A DNA stretch of 64,000 bases from Dysidea avara (Eukaryota > Porifera > Demospongiae > Dictyoceratida > Dysideidae). How positions within the stretch are numbered: the first letter of the stretch is position 1; each line of letters opens with the position of its first letter. Location of the stretch: contig NC_089280.1 in the NCBI RefSeq assembly GCF_963678975.1, forward strand, positions 2,555,001-2,619,000, given 5' to 3'. Below, one piece after another: positions 12,501 through 24,500 of this stretch. The notes beneath the pieces are model-generated. The model was not told where the DNA came from, ran no database searches, and saw only the letters and a program-made list of their open reading frames with translations. Position numbers and translations under genes: made by a program.

Positions 12501-15500
12501 AACACTTTCAACAAGTTGCTACGGAATTTTAAAAATAATTTATTTAACAGAATTTTCTACTGACTGAGTAAGTAAGTAACTGACTGACTGATGCCTTCAA
12601 ACAAGCGTAACTCGATAACGACTAAGGCTAAGGCTAAGGGCTTTATTTTTTCACTGTTCGACGTCGCTTTGGCCCGACAGGTGCCTTTTGACATACTGCA
12701 GTACGTACAATGCATTCTTCATGGACTTAGCAGTGTCCTCCTTTGTGTCCCATTCATCTTTGCTGACAGTGAAAAGTGTCGATTTGGCGATAGCGCGTGA
12801 TGGCTTCCCTTCGTAACGGAAATCGTCCGTATTTGTTATAGTAGCTATTTTGATAGCAGAGGTGCTTTTCAAACAGTTCTTGATTCGTACTGCTGTGTAA
12901 CGGGTTGAACATAGCCGACAACGAAATGTAATGGATACTTCACTTTTCAGACGATAATTGACATAACCGGGGGGTGCGGCAACATTTCTTTTGGTATGCG
13001 TGGATTGCAGAGGTGCTTTTTGAACAGTTCTTGATTCAAAATACTGCGTAACTGGTTGAACAAAGCTGACAACAAAGCGTAATGGATACTTCACTTTTCA
13101 GACGATAATTGGGGCACACGGTGCCATTTCAGATGTGTGGGTTCACCAGTCCATAATAATTATATACAAAAAAAGTTAACAAATAAGTACACAGAAAAAT
13201 TTGGAATTTTCAACTAGAGTAAGGACCATAGCACATCGATAAAAAGTACTGAAACAAGTTGGAGTAGTGCACGATATTAAATCACAGTAAAACAATAAGA
13301 AGTGTTATATCCCTACTGTGCATTTTCATTATGGTATCATGAGCACAGTAGGGATATAACACTTCTTATTGTTTTACTGTGATTTAATATTGTGCACTAC
13401 TCCAACTTGTTTCAGTACTTTTTATCGATGTACTATGGTCCCTACTCTAGTTGAAAATTTCAAATTTTTCTGTGTATATGTAGTTTTTCTTATGATTCTA
13501 AAGTTTCGGGTATTCTTGTGAAATGCTAAAGAAATCACCTCATGTAACTTGTTTTGTGGTTAATTAGTCAGTGGTTTATCTTCTTTAGGAGAAATACTTT
13601 GCTGTATATCAAAGCTTCATCTCAGAAAAGGCAATCTATGTTCTATGCTGGAAAGCATATGAAGGTGAAGAAGGGATTCAAAGACTGAAGGAATGGCTCT
13701 TGCTCATCAAAGTAATCAACATACACATGTAGTAATAGGGGTGGGTAATATACTGATATTTAGTTGTTGTGCAATATATTTTTAAATCAAATAATCAAAT
13801 GCTTAACAGTTAATAATACCGCATATGTACCAAGAATACTGGAGATTACCGGAGATTACTGGTTTTCAAATTATTCAATCAGTATTATGGCAGAACTCAC
13901 TAGCAAGAGTGGAGCAAAGAGTGTAACATGGGACTGCTAGAAAAATACTCATGGGAGGTCCCAGTTGAATGTGGGAGTACTATTTGTCACCTCCATTGAA
14001 GAAGTTTGTTGGCCAATTTGTTTTCCCACTTGAAGAGTCACTGCATAGTCTACAATGAGGCCATTGATGCAATGGAAGCTTATATACGTATTTAGTGGAT
14101 ATTTAGTAGCACCGCAATATTTATAATTAAAATACTGTGGTATAATATTGATCAATACCGCCCACCCCTATGTACTAATAATCTCCATGCAGTAAATACT
14201 GTAGTTTTCTGTTGTGTACGTATATACTTCTAATTTTGTAACTATAGCTAGTATCAATCATTTTTCCATTGTTTATTGCAGGCTAGAGCCAGACATGCTG
14301 CAGTGGTAATAGTGGGGACGGATATGGATGCAGTGAGTAAAAGACGGACCTCACAGTTAAAGGAATATCTTAGAGGACTTTACTGCAATAGCTATTATCC
14401 TGATATAAGAGCAATCAAGTTTGTGTCTTGTAAAGCCAAATACATAGGCACTGTTAAATCACTATGTCAGAAAATTTATGAAGTTGCCACATCATTGAAG
14501 ACTCACCTAGGTTAGAATTATAGTCTTACTAAGGTTTAGTTTTGTCTCACTTGATAATGAGGCACTTGCCCAATAGCAGCCAAAGCCTGGCTGCAGGGCA
14601 CCTTCTAGTATAAAAGTATTGTACTTTCATCATACAGTACAATAGTAACTGTATAGTAGGGACCACAAAGGAGTAGGCGTGGCCCACGGACTAATATCAC
14701 CAAAAAAAAACAGCCTCAATTTTCCATGACGATGATGAGGCAGTTTTGGTTAGGTAAAACTAAGCTCGAAAAAGCTTTCAGATCAACCCGAAATGCTTTC
14801 AACAAGTTTCTACGGAATTTTAAAAATAATTTATTTAACGAAATTTTCTACTGACTGAGTAAGTAACTGACTGACTGATGCCTTCAGACAAGCATAACTT
14901 GATAACGGCTAAGGCTACGAGCTTGATTTTTTCACTGTTCGATGTTGCTTCAGCCTGATTGGTGCCTTTTGGCATACCGCAGTATGTACAATGCATTCTT
15001 CATGGACTTACCAGTGTCCTCCTTTGTGTCCCATTTATCTTTGCTGACAGCGAAAAGTGTCAATTTGGTGGTAGCATGTGATGGCTTCCCTTTGTAATGG
15101 AAATCGTCCATATTTTTCATAGTGGCTATTTTGATTGCAGAGGTACTTTTTGAACAGTTCTTGATTCGTACTGTTGTGTAACGGGTTGAACATAGCAGAC
15201 AACAAAGCGTAATGGATACTTCACTTTTCAGACGATAATTAATATAACTAGGACGTGCGGCACCATTTCTTCTGGTGCGCATGGATTGCAGAGGTGTTGT
15301 TTTTGATCCGAAATGCTGTGTAACGGGTTGAACATAGCTGACAACGAAGCGTAATGGATACTTCACTTTTCAGACGATAATTAATATAGCTGGGGCGCGC
15401 AGCGCCATTCAGATGCGGTATGCGTGGTTTCACCAGTCATAATAATTATTTACAAAAAGAGTTATCAAACAAGCACAGAGAAAAATTTGGAATTTTCAAC

Positions 15501-18500
15501 TAGAGTAGGGACCATAGCACATCGATAAAAAGTACTGAAACAAGTTGGAGTATAGTGCATGATATATTAAATCACAGTAAAACAATAAGAAGTGTTATAT
15601 CCCTACTGTGCATTTCCATTATGGTATCTTGAGCACAGTAGGGATGTCACACTTCTTATTGATTTAATATATTGTGCACTATACTCCAACTTGTTTCAGT
15701 ACTTTTTATCGATGTGCTATGGTCCCTACTCTAGTTGAAAATTCCAAATTTTTCTGTGTACTTGTTCATATAAGAATGAAGCTGTTATCAAATTTTGCAA
15801 ACATGTGTGGGTGTAGTGAGTAGTCTATATGTATACAGTACACTGAAAATATATCTGCACTGAACTTGTGGCCTATCAAAATAGAAAAGAAAGCTATAAG
15901 TAAGGTATGTGGAGCATCAACTTTATGGTGCTGTTCGATTTCAATGTTGCACCTCAATAGGACTACCACTACTGGACAATTTGGCCTTGAAAATCCAATG
16001 CAATTTTCAAAGAAACCTATGAAAAGTCAAAATTTCATTGGTGTCCCCAATGAATTTTTATTTTAATAGTATTTTCATTGGAAAAATCAATGAATATCCA
16101 ATGAAAATAACCAATGAAAATTCTATGAAAAATAATTTCATGGAGTATTCATTAGTAAAGTTTCAATGGATTTTCATAGGTTTAGTATGTGAAAATGTAA
16201 TGAAAATTCTTGGCCACCCATTGAAAAGTTTGACTTTTCAGAGGGTTTTCAACATTTTCAGAGGATTTTCAAAATTGCTTTCATTGGGGTTTCATGAGAA
16301 CCCTTCCAGTAGTGTACTGGTAATATATTAGCCAATATTATAGGTATTATTATTGGTCAAATATAAGGTGTATATCACTGATATTTCATTTAAGTAATAG
16401 TTGAACACTTGTGAGGTTGGATTGCAGTTGGACACAATAGTAAAATATAACATATTATATAATTAAATGGGGCTATGTGTCAAGCCAATAGTTACTGCAA
16501 AGTATGCATTATGATTTGATATGAATTGACATTTAGGAGACAGACGTTTCACCCAGAAGCTTATTCACATGAAAGTTCCTACTACTTATGTGAAACTGCA
16601 AGCAGAAATTTTAGCTGCACTCAAAACAAAATGTATCCTTACTTGGGAAGACATCTTGAGGTAAGGTTACATTGTCACACCTACCTACCTACCTACCTAC
16701 CTACCTACCTACCTACCTACCTACCTGTACTAAACTGTGCATATCTATTTCAGTTTAGGAACTCAGTGTGGTCTACACAAGAGTGAACTGATTGTTGCTA
16801 TTAAATACCTCAAGGAACATGGTTAGTGTGTGCCAAACTTGTCCAGTGTTACTTTTATTAGAACGATTACATAATTAATGATTGCATAATTGGTACAGAA
16901 TAATAAATTTTGGCTCTACACACACATACATAAACTGCACTGTTGTTTTACCTATGGCTGATCTTGTACAAAAATCTGGTCTTGGTTCTTGTCACAAGAG
17001 AGCATTATAGCAGAACATTATGGTTTCAGTAGTCTCAAATAAATGTCACCGGCTGTCCTGTTTCGTCACAGTACAGTTCCAAGGATAGCAAGCACACGTA
17101 TAAAATTTACACAAGAGGTGCTTCAATGTATTACTGTCAGGCCACTACCAGTAGCTTGTAAAGTTTCCCACCAAATAAGATAAAAATCTGAGCAGTTGGA
17201 CGATCAAAGTGTAGTAGTATAATGAGTGCTCACAAAGGGGGAGGAGGGTGGGGTGGGCAAGAGATAGGCTTCAAAATGGAGGTAGACCATGATTGGAGTT
17301 CAGACATGAGACTACAGGGCTGTGCTGGCTTCGTAGTGGCTGATATGCAGCAAAACCATCAACACAGAAAACGTCTGGCCAATCTTATCAAGCCATCCAC
17401 CAGTACACCACTAATTATTGCCAAGCCAGGTCCTTCACAAGGCCAGAAACTGCCAATTGAACTTGCCACACCACACGCTCCTTAAAACCAGCCTCGATTA
17501 TGCTGAGGGCTCAAAACCAATATTATGATAGTGCAGCTATCCACTGGTAGTGTTGGTTTGATTTTGCCTGATGTGCGATTTGGATCAGTTTAGTAAAATC
17601 TGGTCACAAATTATGGTGAAGAAAAGATGCAATGAAGAGGTGTACACTTGATTTTAAAGAAATATGTGAATAGTCTTCTAACTTTCTCACACATAAAATT
17701 AGTATACTTGTCAGTTCTGTTAGCAGCCGGGGTGAAAGCTTGCATTTTGTAACCACAATTCAATACAGTATAATTAATACAAATATTGCATTTGCTAGAA
17801 TCAGTATACTGTGGTTGTTTAACACTTTACTTACTTTAATGATCAAACTATATATCAGTATTGTTCTATACAGGAAGATTGATGTATTTTGACTCAGTTG
17901 AACTGAAAAGACTTTACTTTGACCCACAGTGGATATATAGCGTGTTTACACATGTGGTGTCAGCAACATACAATAGTAAGTCTTTATAGCCTTATTATGT
18001 ATGTGTATAATTATACTGTGTGTTGTCCAAACTCTGTTTTGCATTTAGATCTTTCTGCAACAATTAGCAAGGCACAACTAGTGAATTCTCTTGGTGAAAG
18101 ATTTCATTTATCACCAGAAGCCATGGAATGCATAATAACCTTGCTACAAGACTTTGTGTTGGCAATTCACCTTACTGCTAACACGTTATTAATACCATCT
18201 CTTCTTCAAAAGAAGGAATCAAGTCAAGTTATGTTTGGAAGTGAACAATACAACTTTCCACGGAGGGAAAATATTCCACTTAGTTTTGCTGAACTTGGAC
18301 CAAGTATACATGCTAGAATTACCTTTCCAAGACCAGAAGTAATGGATGTTGATTTACGTCCCACTGGTTTATGCTTTCGTAGAATATTTTTTGCTTTTCA
18401 CATAGCCGCAAATATTTGGCCAAAGCTAATTTCCCGTGTATTATTGACAGTTGAGGTTAATAGTTTTCATAAAATAATTCTCAACAATTGTAGCTCAGAA

Positions 18501-21500
18501 GTGCTTTACAAGCCATTCAACACAGCTGGAGATGCTTTGATAGGACAATTACATTGTAAATGGTTGTATGGACACAACTACATTGAACTCTATTTAGGGG
18601 AATATCTTTTATTACGAATGAATGCATTGTCGAGTTTTAAAAAAGAAATTAACAGAAAGATAGCCATTTCTTTTACCAAGGAAAAACTGGAAAACATGCT
18701 TCTGTATGAACCTCTCTGTGCAGATCCTGTCTTAAAATCTACAGCAGACCAAGAAGGTTTTGAAGTAAACATTCCTGATTACATCATAATTTCCCGTGCT
18801 GGACAAAATGGCCAAGTCCATCAATCACACACAATGAGTGAACAATTATTATCCCATGTTTTAGAAATCATTGATGAAGTATTGAAAGACTGGTTTGAAG
18901 GATTGACAGGAGTCTATTCAGATGCGTCTGTATCCCACCTTATCCCTTGTCCGTATTGCTTTGGAGATTACCTTGTGGCTGAGGATGATATTAAATATAT
19001 CATACCGTCTTCAACAAGTCAACTAGCATGTGCCACTTGTGTAGCATTCTCTGTCCAGTATGTACTGCAAGAGGCACGTAAATCTGACATCATTTCATGT
19101 CCTGCTCATAGTAATGTGATAATAGAGATAAAACATTTAGCTCCAGATGTGGTAAGTGCAAGTATATTCAGTAGCATACAGTGGAACCTTCCTTATCTGG
19201 ACCTGTATTATGTGGGCACTGCTGTGGTCTGGACAGCCCAAAGTAGTTACGTGGCTTATTAGATGAAAGCATAGAGCCTAAAGGTTGCTGTTTATCTGTT
19301 AGGTGACTTTGTTTGTTCTACTAATAATAGCAACTACTGCTTAGTTGTTAGGTGATAAAATATTTTTACAGCCCAGGGGAGTGACCATGAATGCTCTGTA
19401 GTGACATGACCTCTCCTCAGACGTCTGGATTCAGTAGAATGGAATGGTGGAATTGACTGGAATGGAATGGTGGAATGGAACAATGCATTGGATAATCTCA
19501 CCTCATGTCCACCTTCTTACACAACCCATCTCCTTACAAAGACTACCTCCTTATAAAGACCATGTGAATGCCTTATCTTGTTGTTAATAGGATTAACTTC
19601 AGAGTGGAATATTTTGAACACAGACACATCATTGTGTACCATTGTGCTAGTTTTGTGAGCTTATCCTATTGTAAAATTAATTGGCTTTTTGCACTCATAT
19701 AGCTGATCTCAAGTATAGATATTCTCATAATGAATTAACTGTCACCTACCAATGAACCATCCTATGGGCCAACCATATACTATAAATAACAAGTTGCGTA
19801 GTAATTTAGTCATTATTTATACATGGTCTTTATAGGAGGTGAGATTATCTAATGTATTGTTCTGTTCCACCGTTCCATTCCATTCCACTAAATCCAGACA
19901 CTCCTTCTCCTCTACTCACTAAACTGTATGGTTAGCAATTATAACGTTTATTTCAGCGTATTAGCATGCATTTCTTAGTTGCAGACATTTCTGAGATATA
20001 GACAATAGTATGAATCAGACTTCCTGGCAAAGAGAGGTTCTACTGTATAAGTCAATCGTTATGATCTTTCCACAGTCATATAGTAGTTCCCACAAAAAAT
20101 TAATAATAAATCCTTACATGTTGAGTGAAGTTCACTTAGAATTAGTCTGCTTACTGTGACTGTTGAGGCATGACGTGAAAAATGGACAGCTCTTCCACAA
20201 CCATGCACAGACATGCTGAGCCATTGGTTTGGAACCTACAAATTGATACCTTTACATTGCAACAATTAAGACACAAGGAAGTAGTGCAACCTAAAATGCT
20301 ACCAGTTTGCTGCTGAGAGTTTTTAAAATTCATGGGACTGGCTGCCTGGCACAAACATTTAACAATAACTAATGCTACAAGATTTCACTATTGAATGTCA
20401 CATTTACCTTTAGTACACTGCAGTAGGTATAATGCACACATCACAGACTTAAAAGCACATTTGGGCTGGATTATGCTTCCAATGAAGTGCAAAGTAAAGT
20501 TGTGGTTGGTTTTTGGTCAATATATTTCAGTGGGAAGATGCACACCTTCATAATCTCTATTACTATACTGCATGATAATATTTGTATTAGGAAAGGTATA
20601 CGCATACATATTAGAAATTGAATTCTGTATTTTTAGGTGTTCAATGATATAACAGTTGAAAAGATAAGTGAGGATCAGCTTACAGGTGGAAGACAGTTAG
20701 GTATAGGAGGGTTTGGGGTGGTGCGTCAAATGGAACTTCAAACAGTAAGTATAACTAGTGAATGTGAATAAATGTCTGAAAATGATGAACTTTTACTATA
20801 TTTTGATTGACAGAATGTCTTTAATTGCTGTATTGCAGGACCCAGTAAAACAGGTAGCTGTGAAGTCCTTTACTGGTGGTCCATTGAGCTCCTTTATTGG
20901 TGGTCCATTGAGCTCACAAGTTGAAAATTTGCCTCAAATTTATGCAGACATAAGAGTGGAGCTTAATAAACTAATTACAGTGGACCATCCACACATCATA
21001 AACCTCATCGGATTTTGTGTGACTTCACTGTCATTTGTGTTGGAGTGGGCCCCTCTTGGTAGTTTAAAGAGTCTTCTGCTTGAAAGTTATAAAAGTGCTG
21101 GATTCCATTTTTGCCCTGAAGCACTTTTTCATACAATAAAACAGGTAATCTGTTTCTTAAAAAGCAGAAAATATCCATTTGAACTTGATCCCCATGTAGG
21201 CATCTTCTGCGCTGGATTATCTGCACACTAAAAGGACAATAGTACACTATGATGTAAAGCCAGATAACATATTAGTGTTCAGTTTTCCTCCAGCTGGTCA
21301 CAACTGTTTTACCACAACAGGGTCTGTAACTTGCATGTTCTGTCAACATGAAGCATCCAGAGTTTTTGTCAAGTTGGCAGACCTTGGGGTATCAGCTTTG
21401 GCAGGTCCAGCGGGTTTTCATCGAAAAGCAGCAACTCCAGGTCACTCTGCTCCTGAAGCTATTGAATATGCTGGAACAGAGCCACTTAGTGAAAAGGTAT

Positions 21501-24500
21501 GCAGTGGATGTTTGTATTTTATGATTCAATACAAAACCAGTCAAGTCTTAGTGTACTGGAACATATCTGTATATGACACACTACTTGGGAGGATTTCTAA
21601 GTGAAAAGTATAGGCAGAAACCATTTACTTCTTGTTGTTGTATGATACCGGCTTCCTTCAATGCACAAGTTTGTAATTAAGATACAAGTCCAATGTCACT
21701 GCTAAGTCCATGTCAGTTTTGTATATGTGACCGGATTTGCAAAATGATATATACCTTTTTCACACACAAAATTTGACCCATTTTGTGAACTTTGAATCTT
21801 GATAACGTTTTGATCATTTCATATAATTGCCTGTAATTTTCCATGAGTGTAGCTATAGTATCTGGCTGCATTTTGATACCAAGAGAAAGTTAATCAGTGT
21901 AAGGAGGCAAGTGTTACATCATTTTGTTTGTTGGTATGTAAAATGTGTGGAGTACCTTTTCGCAAATCAGGTCACATATATACTTATGAATAAACTGTAT
22001 AAAATTATGCCACAATGATAGTGTTAACTTGATACAGGTTGATATTTATTCCCTGGGGATCACCTTATATGAACTTATGACATTTCAACTACTACCTCCT
22101 AATGATTTGGATTCAAGTCCATTTGGATTTGATTATGACATCAAAATTGGTTTGCGGCCTCCACTGTTTACTGGAGAGGTAACTGATATTTTGTTTGTTA
22201 TACTGATGAAACTTGCACATTATACTGACCACTCACGTAATAATGTATATCATCTTAGGTGGCTCACGTATGCTATGAAAACTATGAACTGGGCGTATCC
22301 TATATGTAAGAGTTAAGGTACTGCCACAAGTGCTATAACACAAAAAATTTGCGAGAGGAAAATATAGCATGCAGCAAAGCCAGGTGCTATATTTCATCTT
22401 GAGACACTCTTTGAGTGCTATGTATATTTGATGTGTAGTATGAGCCTAGGCAGTGCTGTTATTGAGAGCCATCAATTTGAGGTGCACACAAGATACACAG
22501 AACAATTATAAACTCACGGAGTATTCTTATCTTTGGTAGAATGGGAATTGCACCTGCATTATTCTTCTTCTGGTCTAGTCCGTCTTCTTAATGGCTAAAT
22601 TTTTTGATTGTGGTACTTAATAAGCATGTTTCCATGATACTGCTAGGACTCATCTGTTTATATCAACGAAATGTAAGAATGTTCACTGGCACTAACCACA
22701 AGCAACCATCATCAGTGGTTCTAGTCGCACAGGCTATTAGCCTAGACTGGTTTGCACACACTAGTGTGTCATGTGCAGTTCTATATCTAGTTGATATAGA
22801 ACTGTAGGTCTATTAAAGCATTCTATGACTGCCCACTATAGAACTGTTGTGTTCTGTATGGCTATTATAGAACCATTTTTTTTGCTTTGATCCTCCCACC
22901 AAAGTTTCTTTATATATATACTTCCACACTAATTGTGACCAAATCTGCAAAAATTGATCTTATAGCCTTTCTGATTGCATGTACTTCTCAGCCCATGATG
23001 TGATTTGTGAACCAGCACAAGAGGAGTTATGATGGAATGGCTATAAGATCCCTTTTCACAGATCCGGTCACACATTATCTTAAATCACCTAAATGATATA
23101 CAGTATCAGGCAATCATTGAATTCCTAATCACTAATCATTGCATTTATGTTCCAGAGAGATCCCAAGTACCCGATCATCCTAAAAGAACTAGTGGTGAAC
23201 TGTTGGGCTCAAGAATACACTGCCAGGCCAACTGCTCAGGAAATAGTTTCTATACTCCAATCACCAGATTGTCTCAAACTGACAAACACTTACAACACTG
23301 AACTACCATACAGTGTAGTATCTGCTGCTCTGGTTGTTACTGTTGAGGATCAACAGTCACTATGGTTGGCTTACATTTCTGATGGGGAGTGTAAAGTCAC
23401 AGTGTACAGGTTTGCAGAACTAGCATGTTCTGTACACATGACCATGGTATGTTGTGAAGTATTATAGAATGACAGTACTGAAGGTATTTTAAAACATATT
23501 TTAAATTTTCTGTACATGTGAAATTTACTTTGTAGTTCTGAGATCCAGTTCCCAGCCTGTAGATGTAGATATGCTGTTTACCAATTAAAAGCTACATCTC
23601 TCAACCATGTAGTTGCCATTATGAAGGTGTACGTGCCTAATATCCACAGACAGCAAGTTATGTGTGCCTAAATATCAGTTTACCTTTGACATTTTATTAG
23701 CAATTATAGTACCTCAGTTACCACTAATACCATTCACTGTACTGCTTCAAAGCTAATTAAAGGCTCACTAATCTTTTTCCAGGCTCCTACCTTCACATGT
23801 CTATTACGTATGTATGCCTAAAACACCAGCCAGGGGGATGGCATAATGGTCATATGTAAAATGCAATGATATGTCTACTAGGTCAATGTAGCTTTCATTA
23901 AAGCCCCAGTATAAAATATGGTATGTGCGGTGGTCCTTAGTGTATTGTTCCATTACAGGATACTTCTATTAAAGTGAAGCACTCAGTACAAGCGATGTGC
24001 CAAAGAAGCAAATATGTCTTTATAGCATCTGTATTTGGAGAGATAACTGTAGTCAATGCATCCACCTTTAAAATAGAACATATTCATATGATTGAGCAAA
24101 CTGAACTCACTAAACAAGTTGTTACTGATATGATTGCGGTTGATGAAGAGGACAACCTTATTGCCCTCATATATGATGGTGGACTAGTTGTGTTCACAAC
24201 AATTAGTTTGACCATGTCAGCTGGTGCAGATGACATCACACATAGCTTTTCATTGTTTGTGCTATCAAAAGTTGCTATGCAACAAGAAGGGACACACTTG
24301 TCAGCCATTGCTGTTTCGTTTCCACAAATATGTTCAGTTGAAGTTTGCAAGCCTACAAGCAGTAGTCAAATTGAGTTGTGGTGTGGGTGTGGCAGTGGTG
24401 TTATAGAGGTAATTACTCCACCTTGTGGAGCTGCTAACCCGGTATCAAAAGTGATGTTGAAGACTTATGAAAGTTCTCCTGATATTCCACAAGATGCTAG

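Noticed and set aside
17222..17485. 87-codon open frame rich in Gly at the start
   Set aside because: Lies inside the TGTGACC-ended repeat. The second copy at 40281-40930 does not keep it open.
24084..24350. Minus-strand open frame opposite gene A exon 20
   Set aside because: Shadow of the coding exon. No independent support.
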